Assembly (NCBI GenBank): GCA_022478985.1
Contig: JAKSZP010014450.1
Coordinates: 1-64,000 of the forward strand
Source of the DNA: Massospora cicadina
Lineage: Eukaryota > Entomophthoromycota > Entomophthoromycetes > Entomophthorales > Entomophthoraceae
DNA: 64,000 nucleotides
Direction: 5' to 3'
Every line of letters begins with the position of its first letter. Position 1 is the stretch's first letter. Below, in pieces: positions 20,926 to 31,563 of this stretch. A program made the position numbers and the translations under genes. A model generated the notes under the pieces. That model did no database searches. It was given only the letters and a program-made list of their open reading frames with translations, and was not told the DNA's origin.

Positions 20926-21100
20926 TAAATTTATTGCGGGGAAGGCTGACCATGGGACGGACACTTCTGAATATGACTCAGACGAGACTAAACTCAGTAC
21001 CAGGTGAGGCACCCCAGAGAAGCGATGCTATCTCTTGTTGCCAGCGGGAACGCCACTTATGGGAAGGGGGAGGGAACGTGTGTAGGGGGCGTAGCCACTA

Positions 21101-21814
21101 TTAAGCACGTGTGGAGGAAGGGGTCTGATTTGATGAACCAGACTGGGAACCAGGAGGAGACCAGCTGCCGGCGACGTGGTGGGAGATATCCAAACATCCA
21201 TGCTTGAAAGTGATCCACCAAATGAGACTGGAATCTGTGGACAGCTTCAGGAGGGTGGGGATGGATCCAGCGATGGCATCCAAGACAATCGTGTGGATAG
21301 TCCACATGGCGATTGCAACCACCAGAGCACGGAGGGAGGTTGGGAGGGGGGAGGCCATTGATGAAGCAAACATATCTCTTGACAGACTGAAGGGATGTGT
21401 TTGATCCTGGCCTAGCAGACGTTGGACTTCGCGCCATATTACTTTAGAGGTGGGGCACTTCTCCAGGCGGTGAAACAGCGTTCCATACTGGCCACACACG
21501 ACACAGGATGAGTGTAAAGCATTAGAGCGCTCAGCTGTACGATACACCCGCCTCAGGCAGCGCCACACATGGGAGCGGACTTGAGGCTGCAACAGAGGAT
21601 GGTGTGCGTATTTCCAGATAGTCTTTTGGGTCTCAGTGGAATAAGGGATGTCCATCATGTCCAGGTAGTCCACCCTGGATAGGACTTGGGGTCGAATGGG
21701 GATCACGCCATCATGGATGGGTAGCCCCTGTACCTCTTGTGTGAACTGAGGAGAGGGGCGGCCTCTTCGGGTTGTATGTCCACTAATACGAATTCTCCAC
21801 TCTGCGCTTCGCAT
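21101..21814 (-). pseudogene. LINE-2 ORF2, C-terminal zinc-binding module
   Basis: An uninterrupted 237-codon frame equal to the LINE-1 C-terminus, with C-VV-C-GQYGTLF-H-RLEK-C near 21510-21460. It is out of frame with the RT because LINE-2 lacks two bases near 21880 (CGCATCACACATC against CGCAACACACACATC in LINE-1). The 3' UTR lies at 21100-20926. Confidence 0.87.
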
Positions 21815-23408
21815 GGAGAGTAGGATTCGTTTGTAGTGGGTTTTGGTCCCGTGAGGACCTGTGGCTGATGTGTGATGCGAGGTATTTCATCAGGGAGTGG
21901 GGGTTTGATGGATTGTTGAGGCCCAAGGCTCGGGAGAAGCTGGAGTGGGCCGCGCGGGACCAGTGTTGGGATGGGAGTGTAGGAGCAGTGACGGCCGCAA
22001 TCCAGGTGCCTAGGATCTTGGCAGCATGGGCTTTGAAGTCAAGTAGGCCCATGCCACCATGATGATGAGGGCCAAACATGACCTCTAGCCGTACTGGTGG
22101 AGGGCGGCCTGACCAAAGCCAACCTTGTAGCAAAGCATACAGGTATTTGAAGAAGCTTGGGGAGAAGGGGATGGCGTGGGCTCCAAACCAGACTTTGGAT
22201 AGGAGCATAGAGTTGGCAAGAACAACCCTGCCAGTGAGGGTAGTAGGGTGGGCTCTGAGAGAGGCGATTCGCTTCGTCACGCTGTCCAGTATATGGCCCT
22301 CCATTACTGCTGACGCGTATCCTCCTGCCTCCAACCACACGCCCAGATGGCGTACAGGTCCTATGGTAGGTCGCGGCACAAAGGGGAGCACCAGTGGAGC
22401 GGTGTGTTTTGAGTTAGTAAGGCGTGGACTTGGGCGAGCAGCTGGGCTAGGTTGGGAACTACTTGCTGGGGCCCAGCAGTTCTGAAACTGACCAAGGAGG
22501 ATGATTTCAGTTTTGGAGGCGTTCAGTGCCGCGTTGCTTACCCGGGAATATTCCTGGATGAGGGCTTCAAGCGCGCGTGCATCTTTATTATTAGACACCC
22601 CCACCATACAATCATCTGCAAATGCCATCATCTTGACTGGGGTTTGGCCTGGCACATGGACCCCAGTGAGTTGGGCATTCACATTTCGCAGTAGTGGGTC
22701 AAGGCTGAAGTTGTATAAGAGTGGGCTCAGGGGGTCCCCTTGTCGCAGGCCCCTTTGAGGATGGACTACTTCCGTTAGGAAACCTGGGCTGCGCACAGCC
22801 ATTGTTACAGATTCCGTGAGCAGCATCACCCAGTTAATGAAGCGGGGAGGTAGGCGGAATTGTTGGAGGCAGGCCCTAAGGTATTCCCAGTTTACTCTAT
22901 CATAGGCCTTTTGTTGGTCCAAGAATACAAGTGCCCCAGAGGCTGTGGACTGACACACATTAGCCACAGAGTGCACGTTATCCCAAATTGACCTTCTGGG
23001 GATGAAACCAAATTGTTCTGGGGAGATGGTGGCAGATGCTACAGTCCCTAAACGGTTAGCCATGATTTTAGTTAAAATTTTGGTGTCTGTGTTTGTTAGA
23101 GAAATGGGGCACCAGTTGGCTAAGTCTAGCCTATCCCCTTTCTTGAAGAGTGTGACCGTAAAGGCCTCATGTCCTCCTGGTAGGAGGCGCATTTTCAACA
23201 GGCTTTGGTTGAGTGAGGCTAGCAGCAATGGGGATATATATTTAAAATATTTTTTGTAGAACTCATATGGAATGCCATCTGGGCCTGGGAATTTTTGGTT
23301 TGGCGCACCGCGAATGGTAGTCCATAATTCGTTTGGAGTAATTAAATTCATTATTTCCGGGTATCGGAAAATGGTGCGGATATGAGCCCTGTCAAGAAAC
23401 TCCGCCAT
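21783..23408 (-). CDS. LINE-2 ORF2, reverse transcriptase segment (open, 541 codons)
   Basis: Longest open stretch in the window. The order of RT blocks is complete: PGPDGIPYEFYKKYF (residues about 41-55), PISLTNTDTK (101-110), GFIPRRSIWDN (134-144), VFLDQQKAYDRVNWEYL (161-177) with the first catalytic Asp, RGLRQGDPLSPLLYNFSLDP (219-238) and FADD (263-266, at 22622-22611). The frame is the same as that of the endonuclease upstream, so this is the body of ORF2, not a separate gene. ORF2 as a whole is broken upstream (endonuclease) and downstream (two-base loss), so the intact domain is probably not translated from its own start. Confidence 0.93.
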   Translation of the reverse strand: MAEFLDRAHIRTIFRYPEIMNLITPNELWTTIRGAPNQKFPGPDGIPYEFYKKYFKYISPLLLASLNQSLLKMRLLPGGHEAFTVTLFKKGDRLDLANWCPISLTNTDTKILTKIMANRLGTVASATISPEQFGFIPRRSIWDNVHSVANVCQSTASGALVFLDQQKAYDRVNWEYLRACLQQFRLPPRFINWVMLLTESVTMAVRSPGFLTEVVHPQRGLRQGDPLSPLLYNFSLDPLLRNVNAQLTGVHVPGQTPVKMMAFADDCMVGVSNNKDARALEALIQEYSRVSNAALNASKTEIILLGQFQNCWAPASSSQPSPAARPSPRLTNSKHTAPLVLPFVPRPTIGPVRHLGVWLEAGGYASAVMEGHILDSVTKRIASLRAHPTTLTGRVVLANSMLLSKVWFGAHAIPFSPSFFKYLYALLQGWLWSGRPPPVRLEVMFGPHHHGGMGLLDFKAHAAKILGTWIAAVTAPTLPSQHWSRAAHSSFSRALGLNNPSNPHSLMKYLASHISHRSSRDQNPLQTNPTLHAKRRVENSY

Positions 23409-24680
23409 TTCAGCTGGCTGAATTGGTTCACTCGGTATAACTCATAGTAATATCTTTGCATTTCAATTGCCACTTCGGCCGGTGTGTCCACGATAGAATT
23501 ATCCGATCTTCGCACCTGTGTGCAGGCCACGCTCTGGCGTGGTGCAAAAATTTTTTTGAAGAAGTATGCGGTGCACTTGTTGCCTTTAGTGATGTGTGGC
23601 CCTGTATTGGACACAAACCTGATGTTTGTGTTGCCTTTCAAGTGCGTTGAGGTGGGCTGCTGCCTCCGCCCACTTCTGGCCCCATGCAGGGCTATATCCT
23701 GAGGCTGGAATGTTGGACTCCAAGTGGGCCAATTCTGCCAGTGCACACAATATAACCGCCGATGTGGCTCGTGAGCGTCTGGATGAGAGATGGCAATAGT
23801 GGCGGATGGTGTCTTTTTTGAAAGTTGCCCATGTGGAAATGGGGTCCGCGCAAAACGGTGCAACAAACGATTTTGCCAAAGTTGCCTCTTCCACCCACGT
23901 GGAAAATTCTGGCGACGCAAGCTCTGGGGGGCAGATTTTGTACCAATGTGGGGCCTTTGCAACTGTGACGGGTAAGTGGTATGTTATCGAGACCAGTCGG
24001 TGGTCAGAGAATTCCATTTTTGTTGTTTTAAAAGTGGGAGATGTGGGGTTGGAATTTCGCCGGTGCTAGAATAAGGTCAATGCGGGTCATGGACCTTAAT
24101 TGGCCATTGTGGATGTGGGGACGCGTCATGTTTTTGAGCAGCGGGGCATGTTGTGGCAGCGTATCCATTAACCCAAGGGTGGCTTTTAGAACGCGTAGTT
24201 CTACGTGACCCTATGGGGTGTGGGGTGAGGGCGGCCACCAGTCCGTTGGTGAGGTTAGCCAACAGTTCATGTCACCAATTAGGAAAGAATTGGGGGTAGC
24301 GGGAGGGATTTGACTGATGAGAAAAATTCCTGATGCTCTTGTGCACCGTTTGGGGCGTAAATGTTGATGATTGTGTGTGCAACATCGGCCCATGAGAAGG
24401 TGACACTGAGCACTCAGTCATTTAGGAATGTTTCTGAAGATGTAAATTTGAAAAAATTGTTTTTCCAAATTAGCACCCCACAGTGCTTTGACCAAAAGGA
24501 TAGGGATGGTAGGAGCATTGTTTTCCAAGCATCCTCAGAACCTCGTGGACAGTGGGTTTCCTGGATGGCCAGGATATCCATGGGTAAATTATTTTGTAAA
24601 AAACTCAGTTTCCTAGCCCAGGACGGGGAGGCCTTGAGTCCGGCGATATTCAGCGTCCCTAGAGTGAAGGTTTCCCCCAT
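23409..24680 (-). pseudogene. LINE-2 ORF2, endonuclease domain and linker
   Basis: ATG at 24680 gives MGETFTLGTLNIAGLKAS; DILAIQETHCPRGSE follows with the catalytic Glu. YAPNG lies at about 24350, GDMNCW at about 24275 in another frame, and the intact FSDHRLV at about 24010. A TGA follows the FLND segment (24415) and the five-C run near 24300 shifts frame, exactly as in LINE-1. The linker 23950-23409 links to the RT and is Ala/His-rich without a known domain. Confidence 0.85.
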
Positions 24681-24788
24681 CGCACCTTAGGTGTGAGGGG
24701 GTGGGCCCCTGGCCCACCAGTCTCTTCCAGGTCCCCACGGGCTTTCACAGCAGTGCGGGTATTAGCAGCAATGCTATCGGGGTTTTTG

Positions 24789-26102
24789 TTAATTTTTGTG
24801 GAAAGAGTCACGTTGGCTTTGGCCTTTGCTTTTTGTTTTCCCAACGTCAACCGAATTTTTTGCGGTGCGGATAAGTTCGGTGCACTGTCGAGTGGGGCAA
24901 AAAAAAAATTTTTTGGTTGGGATAGGTCCCAAGTCAGTTTCAACTGGGGCTTGGGTGCAGCGATTGGGTGAGATCGAATCTCCCATTGGATCCTCGGATT
25001 GAGTGGCCCATTTGGCTTGGGCCTCCCAATCTGATTGGGTGATGGATTCCTGAGTTGCTTCCACCGCGAAGGTCTCCATGTCCTCCTGGCATTGTGAGTG
25101 TGGGATGGTGGTGGTGACCTTGGCCGCTTCCTTGGCCGCGGTCCTATGGGCCTGCTTGGCCTTCTTCTGCTCCTGCGGGGAGATGGGCTTTACCAATAGG
25201 TAGCAGCCTTGTGCTCCCCACGGGAAAGCCTCTTTGGTGCTTGCGGTTGGTTCGTAGTGTGCCTCTCCGCTGGCCATGGCCGCCGAGGGATGCTCTTGGA
25301 ATGTAACGCCCTCTTTAATGGGGCATGCGTGTGCCTTATGGCTGAATGCATCACAGTGGGTGCAAATGGGGGGCGCGCTGTCCACAGTTACCCGGAATGG
25401 GTGGGTGGTGTGCCCTGCGATGTCAATAAAGGTGGAGTGCGGGATCTGGGTTAGGTCCTTCACAATCTCCTCAGTTGGGGTCAGAACTGCGATGGCTTTG
25501 CCGGTGCACAGGTGTGGCATCAGTGTGAAATGTTGCATTTCAAAAGATTGTATTTCGCCATATATGGCGAGACCATCTTTCAGGTGTTGCTCCAAAATGT
25601 CACGTTTTACCGTAGTAGGCAAAAAGTCAAACGTGAGGAAAATTTGGTTTGATTTTGTCCATCTGGTTCATTTAGTTTCGATGACCCATTGCCCTTCGAG
25701 GAGGTCGACCACAATGCGCACTGCTGCAGCCTCGTCTGCTGCTATTTTGCTTTCAAAACCTAGGTCCAGCCAACCACATGACATGGAGTGAGGTGCAACG
25801 TACACCACAGTCGGGAAAATTTTGTGTACATCTTCACAAAATTTTTCCCATAGGGCCGTTTTTTGAATGTCCAGATACACACAGACTCTGAATTCCACCG
25901 ACGAAAGTGGCTGGGAATGTGGCGTATTAATGTACTGGTTGCATCGTGCTTGCCACGCGAGTATCTCCGGGGAAATTGTGACCGCCAGTTTTTTTTGATT
26001 TTTTTCTATTCCGCCGGATTCTCCGGGGCGTTTTCAAATGTTAGAGCCCGCGGGCCTTCCACCTGCTCCTCTTGCCTTGCTTGCCCAACTGCTCCCAGAC
26101 AT
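24789..26102 (-). pseudogene. LINE-2 ORF1 (nucleic-acid-binding protein)
   Basis: One frame from ATG 26102 to 24789 (437 codons) with two TGA stops (after GSNI near the start, and at about 25667 where LINE-1 has TGC). It contains the conserved SKIAADEAAAVRIVVDL region, LPTTVKRDILEQHLKDG and the CCHC knuckle C-TH-C-DAFS-H-KAHA-C at about 25354-25313. Near 24910 a long A/T homopolymer shifts the tail out of the frame seen in LINE-1 (PQKIHPTLGKQKAKAKAN). Confidence 0.88.
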
Positions 26103-26195
26103 GGGCGCAGACTAATCCCCTCTATGAGATTATCAAACTAGATTTAGTCTTGAATTGAATGGGTTGCAAAAGTGTTTGCAACGAGAAAGAAAAGT

Positions 26196-27244
26196 ATGGA
26201 GCAAGAAGTTGATCACATTTATTTGAGAAAGTTTGGTGCGGATATTGAGAAGTTGATGAAAGAAGTAGAGGACTTGAAAGCCCACCAATGTGCATGTGAG
26301 CCTGATATGGCCATTGATGGCGAAGAAAGAAGTCCCTGTATAATACTTGGGAAGACGAATACCCCCTGAAATATGCTGCCCACCTGCTCTAATGCTATTT
26401 TTGGAGATGACGCCCAAAGTCACTCCACAAGTGAGCTGAGTAGCCAAACCGAGAGAGAATCGGCCTGAAATGACTCAGAGGAATTTAGAGCAACCCTGAA
26501 ATTGCCAAAATTTCAGCAGGATAACGCCCCAGCATTTTTCTGACTATTTGACATGACTATGAACAGATATGGGGATTGTCAAAAGGCGTTGACAGTTATG
26601 AACTGTTTGGACACTGACTGCCAGAACCTAGTGTTACCCCACTTGGAGGGGGACAGCTGGTCGTATGCTGAGGCTAAAGTGGCCATAATGAAGGAGTTTG
26701 GTAGTCCAACCCACATGTCAAAACGCAAGCAAGAATTTATGGGAATTCAATTCAATAAAGATGAGTCTCTTGCAAGCTTTGCGGATTGATTTTACCAGGA
26801 ATCGCAGATCCTGGCTGAAGCAAAAGTGTTAGACAACTTTGATGTGAGAATCGCTTTACAAGCGGCCCTTCAGCCCTATTGTGATTTACATCAAATGATG
26901 TCTACTGTATTTGTGACCGAGATAACTACCTCACAAGTGTTAGATAACCTGAAGATTTTGGGAGAGACGTTTGATGCCCCAATAGAAGCTTCAAGTCTAA
27001 TCCGGTCCAAAATTTGGATCCCATGAAGGGAAGCGAAGGAGCAAAAGAGGATTTTAAACAAACTGTGCCAGGAAATAAGCCCAAAGAATTCAAACGGTTA
27101 ACTAAGAAAGAGAAAGTCTGCTTCCAGTGTGGTGGGAAAGGACATTTCGCTGCACAATGCAAAAAGCCAAAGGATCAAATTAATGTGGTCCAGGCTAAAG
27201 TGACAGCAGCTGCCAAAGATTTGGGAAAAGGTCCCGCTGCCTAG
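26196..27244 (+). pseudogene. Element C gag, part after LINE-2
   Basis: Resumes with the right target duplication. A Glu/Lys-rich helix-like stretch (IYLRKFGADIEKLMKEVEDL) leads to the capsid core (26553-27026: MNCLDTDCQNLVLPHLEG, then AIMKEFGSPTHMSKRKQEFM). After a frameshift at about 27015 comes the nucleocapsid knuckle C-FQ-C-GGKG-H-FAAQ-C at 27119-27160. A TGA at 26787 and several others break it. Confidence 0.83.
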
Positions 27245-27291
27245 ACAAGGAACAGTCTAGAGAGGCGGAGAAACCTGTTCCTCCCAATATC

Positions 27292-28055
27292 ATGAACAAA
27301 GAGATAGACATCAGCGATCTGTTCATAGATGACAAGCAGGATCAGCTATACCAAGTGGTCAACATGGATATAAATGCCATGACCAGAGCTGGGGCGAAGA
27401 AGATTGACCCTGAGATAATTCAGGAAGTTGCCCAGCTGTACTCCCGACAACTGGTGGAGAAGATTCGGACTGCCAAGAATCCTGATGAGTTAGCAGATGT
27501 TTGGTTAGATGAGGCCAATCTGTCGATCCCCCTAGGTGCAATAAAGGAATCATTTCCTGAATTATCAGCGCAGATTATTCATACCCTAGATTCAGCTAAT
27601 AACGCCGCAATTCACTCAGTAAAACACTATTGCAATACTCTGAGTGTACATATATAGATATTCAGGTGAATTGAGTGAGGGTGAGGGCGATAATTAACAG
27701 CGGAGCGCCCATTAATATTGTGTCAACCAAGCTGGTAAAGAGGATGAAGATCTCCACGGACTTGAAACACAAGAAAGAATATGGAACAGCTGAGCCAAAC
27801 ACCACCGTTTTCTGTGGAGCATATAGTGCGATGCCACTACAATTTGGGTCGTTGATGGCATCCATGCCAGCAATAGTTTTGGCGAGCCAAAACTATGATA
27901 TCCTGATTGTAACGGAGTTTCTGCGGAAGTACAGAGTTAAATGTAATTTTGAGGATAATACGTTGACCATCCTGGGTCATACGTTACCATTGATATATGA
28001 GAAGGATGGTGAAGTTCCATTGAATTGGAGAAACGACTTCATTAATCTGATATAA
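27292..28055 (+). pseudogene. Element C protease region
   Basis: Opens with a 121-codon acidic segment (27292-27657) upstream of the protease fold. The active-site strand reads RAIINSGAPINIVS at 27684-27725, with Asn instead of catalytic Asp, followed by GAYSAMPLQFGSL and SQNYDILIVTEF. A stop at 27655 and another at 27673 separate the two parts. Confidence 0.77.
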
Positions 28056-28134
28056 TGATGGCATTGTACTGATTTAATACCAATTAGTTGGTAGGAAGCG
28101 ATGAGAGATGCTGGCGGAAATCCTAGAAAACCGG

Positions 28135-28400
28135 GGAATTCCTTTAAGGATCAAGAAGGAAAGGGCCATACCAGCTGTATTGCAGATGATAGTCGACACA
28201 GGGTTGACTTTAGAGATTCCAGAGCTGTTGTATGAAGAAGTCGGAAGCCCCAGGAAGAAGTCCAGAGTGGAGCCATGGATGGCTCCTGGGATGATAATGC
28301 AAGGCCATGGAGAAGTACGAGTTCTCTTGGAAAATTTGAGCGAAAAACTGATGAAGATCAAGAGGAATCAAATCATTGCGTTTATTCATTTTTTCCCAAT
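28135..28400 (+). pseudogene. Element C dUTPase-like domain
   Basis: In one open frame with the start of RT (28108-28884): GIPLRI, TGLTLEIPELLYEEVGSPR, then APGMIMQGHGEVRVLLENL and IKRNQIIAFIHFFP. The order equals dUTPase motifs (T-G-hydrophobic-x-x-P, the GVID-x-x-Y-x-G-E block, then the G-D-R-I-A-Q-L-like strand). Catalytic Asp is Met and Tyr is His, so it is predicted to be inactive. Being uninterrupted here, it is the best copy for structural testing. Confidence 0.55.
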
Positions 28401-28440
28401 GGCAGAATTGAGACAATTACATGATTTTGAGTCTCTCAAG

Positions 28441-29330
28441 GAAATGATATTACTGGCCAGGGCGGCTGAAAGCATCAACCTATTGGTTGATGGGGAGCAG
28501 CTTGCAGATCTGCTGGAAGGGCAGAAGGAGGAGGTGCTCAAATTATTTGAGAAGTTTTGGGAAGTGTTCTCTCAGGATGATCACAATTTGGGATGCGCAC
28601 AAGATGTAATTCACAAGATCAACATCAGGGTAAATCTACCAATAAGGATGAGACCAATCCAAATATCAAAAGCTGCCAAAGCGGTAGTGGAGGATGAGAA
28701 CAGCAAACTAGTGAAGCATGGGCTTCTAGTTCCATCGTCAAGTCCCTGGGAGAGTCCAATTCTGATTGTGAAGAAGAAGGATGGATCAAACCGGCTGGCG
28801 ATCAACTATCGGAGGCTGAACAAAATTTATTTAGAAGGATTTGTATCCCCCTACCAAAGATCAACGATGCGCTGGATCAATTAGGAAAAGCAAAGTACTT
28901 CTCCACAATGGACCTAATCTCAGGATACTGGAAGATCGACTTTCCAGATGAAGATCAAGAAAAATGTGTGGTTATTACCGCGCAGGGGTTAAAACAGCTG
29001 AAGAGGATGATCCAAAGTCTTTGCAATGCGCCTGTGACGTTCCAGAGGGCCATGGACACAATATTAAGCGACCTAAAGTTGTTGTGCATCCTGGTATATC
29101 TGGACGCTATCAATGAGTTCAGTATAACGTTTACTGATCAGCTGCACCACTTAGAGGAAGTTTTTAAGAGACTGTCCGCGGCTAGCCTGAAGATCAAGCC
29201 AAGGAAGTGCCACTTATTCAAGAAAGAGCTGGAGTACTTAGGATTTGTGATTATTGCAAATGGATTGCAGACGCAAACCCAGAAGATAGCAGCTATAGAG
29301 CGCATGGCTGTGCCAAAGAGTGTCTGAGAC
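28441..29330 (+). pseudogene. Element C reverse transcriptase
   Basis: FWEVFSQDDHNLGCAQDVIH marks the start, then KHGLLVPSSSPWESPILIVKKK and AINYRRLNK (fingers), a frameshift at about 28840, MDLISGYWKIDF (28908) and the catalytic box at 29097-29108, which reads YLDA instead of YLDD. The thumb (KPRKCHLFKKELEYLGFV) follows. TGA ends the frame at 29325. The loss of the second Asp would abolish polymerisation. Confidence 0.88.
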
Positions 29331-29348
29331 ATCCAAGTATTCTTTGGG

Positions 29349-29912
29349 ATGGTTGGATACTACAGAAGATTTACTTGGGACTTCGCCCAAATAGCCGAGC
29401 CTTTGTTTCATTTATTAAAGGATCCTAAAAAAGGATTCATATGGAATGAAGAGGCCCAGGACTCCTTCGATGAGTTATGCCAGTATCTGATAAATTTGCC
29501 AATCCTGAAATATCTGAATTTTGATAGGGAGTTTATCATTCAAACCGATGCTTCATTGACAGCAATCGGCGCCATACTGAGCAAAGTAGATGAACTTGGG
29601 GACAAACATATGGTGGCGTATGTGAGCTGAACACTCTCAGCTGCTGAGAGGAATTACACCGTGACTGAGCATGAATTCCTTGCAGTCATTTATATATGTA
29701 AGCAGTTTTGGGTGTATGTCCATGGAACGCACTTTAAGGTGGTGACAGACCACTCTTTGCTGCATTGGCTGCACAATCTATGGGAACTGGAAGGACGACT
29801 GGCCTGATGGGCACTTAAGCTTCAGGCTTACGATTATGAGATAGTCCACCAAGCGGGGGCTTCTCACCAGAACGTGGATGGTTTATCACGGTTGCCAATG
29901 GTCCAGTTGGTA
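29349..29912 (+). pseudogene. Element C RNase H
   Basis: One frame with two stops (29628, 29805) from MVGYYRRFTWDFAQIAEPLF. RNase H residues: QTDASLTAIGA (first Asp), ERNYTVTEHEFLAVIY (Glu), VVTDHSLLHW (second Asp) and NVDGLSRLP (last Asp, about 29875). All four acidic positions survive. Confidence 0.85.
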
Positions 29913-31160
29913 TACCTGCAGGCGGATAAGCTATTCCAGAGAATGGTCAAAGGAAGTATCAATGATGAGCCTCAAGAAATCCAAGGTGCACTTCGAAAAG
30001 TGATGGAAAACACTGAGACTATGGATGGGAAAGTATTTAGGATGATCAACGAGAAGCGGCTACTATTACCAAAACCGTTGGAAAGAGCAGCAATAGTTCA
30101 AGCAGCTCACAAGGTTGTCGGGCATGAAGGCCTGAGAAAAACAACTGACCATATTCACCAGTATTATTACTGGGAATTGATTAACTATGATGTCGCGGAT
30201 CATCTGTCTTGTTGCATGGAAAGCCAGCTGCATAAAACACACAAGAATACGACTGGATACTGACTGGTCTGACCTGGATTTTCATGGCACATGGTGTCCA
30301 TCGATGTGATGGGACTGCTGGTGATGAGCACAGGAGGAGTCAAGTACATTATAGTAGCCATAGATCATCTGATGAGATGGATCAAAATGAAAGCCCTAAC
30401 CAGAGTTGACACTACCAGTACTGCGAGATTCATCCTGGATCAAGTAGTATACTGGCATGGATGTCCACAAGTCCTATTGAGTGACAATGGGACCAACTTC
30501 ACATCTCATGTGATCCTAAGGCTAAACGAATTAATGGGGATCCAAGGAGTTGTGTCAGTACCATACTAGCCAGAGATGAACGGACTGGTAGAATAGGTCA
30601 ATGGGATGATGGCCATGACGCTGAGGAAGCTAGTCACAGGGGAGAACTTCCGCATGGGGAACATATCTGAGTTTGGTGATGTTTGCCTACAACATTAGTT
30701 ATCATACGGTGATGGGAAAGACGCCATTTAAATTATTATATAGGAGGAAAGAAACATTGCCACCAATATTATATTTAGTAGTAGAACCTACATTAGGGAT
30801 GAGTACTGAACAATACTTGAACCGACTGATGAGTATCCTGATTGATATGCAATTGCAAGCATTTAATATGACCTTGAAGAAAAGGATACAAGCAAAATTG
30901 ATGGATGACAAGAACTGACCGGCATTGGAAGAATATCGAATAGGAGAAAGAGTTTCCTATTGCAATACTCATGGTTTCAGATGAAGAAACAAATTAGATG
31001 CGTTGTGGTCAGGTCCGTTTGAAGTAATTGCCAAGATGGTGACCAATGCTTACTCCATCAAGAATCTCTTGGATGGAAGAGTAGTAAATTGAGTCCACGC
31101 TAAGTATTTAAAGCATTGGATCAAAGAAAAAAATAAAAGAGTTCCCAAAGGACCAATGAA
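29913..31160 (+). pseudogene. Element C integrase
   Basis: Zinc module H-KVVG-H (about 30110) with a degraded CCMES in place of CxxC (about 30212). Core: MVSIDVMG (Asp, about 30293), LSDNGTNF (Asp, about 30480) and NGLVE (Glu, about 30588). The tail (KRIQAKLMDDKN, then FRxRNKLD) reaches about 31110. Stops at 30261, 30569 and 30595 and frame changes after 30600 disable it. Confidence 0.85.
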
Positions 31161-31563
31161 CCATTAAGTTGGTCATGTCCTGATGATTAGGTTAAGTCCA
31201 AAAAATGGACCTCTAGCCCATAGAAAACTGGTAGATTTAAGTGCCCAGGACCCAGTTTGGGGGAAAAGATGGACCTCTGAACTGAGACAAGGTCAAGTCC
31301 CATAGAAAAAAAGAGAGAATAAAGATAAAAAATCAATAAAAGATATTGGGAAAAAAGATATTTTAGAATGCATAGAAAAAAATAAAAAAAGCCAATATAT
31401 TTTTTATAATTTTATAATTTTTATTGGTCATCCTCAGTATGGGGATGATTCTGCCTATGTCACCTCTTGGTGGAGGGAGGATGATTGCAGTAGGAAGAAA
31501 CAGCCCGTCAAAATCAATATGCAATCAGACACTTGTGAGGGCGAGACCTACATGAAACCATGT
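31161..31563. other. A-rich noncoding stretch between integrase and antisense ORF
   Basis: A/T-rich, with runs such as AAAAAAAGAGAG and TATATTTTTTATAATTTT, and no reading frame. On the minus strand AATAAA lies at 31425-31420, about 140 bases past the stop of the antisense frame, where a poly(A) signal for it would be expected. Confidence 0.5.

Larger units (their letters stand above)
20926..26195 (-). mobile_element. LINE-2: full-length LINE inside the gag of C
   Basis: A 5.27-kb LINE on the minus strand with its 5' end at 26195 and 3' end (CAATAAATTTAAA) at 20926. It is flanked by ATGGAGCTAGAAGTT (20911-20925) and ATGGAGCAAGAAGTT (26196-26210), a 15-bp duplication with one mismatch. The gene order equals LINE-1. 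It is the best preserved element here, with one open 541-codon RT segment and ORF1 broken by two stops. Confidence 0.95.
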
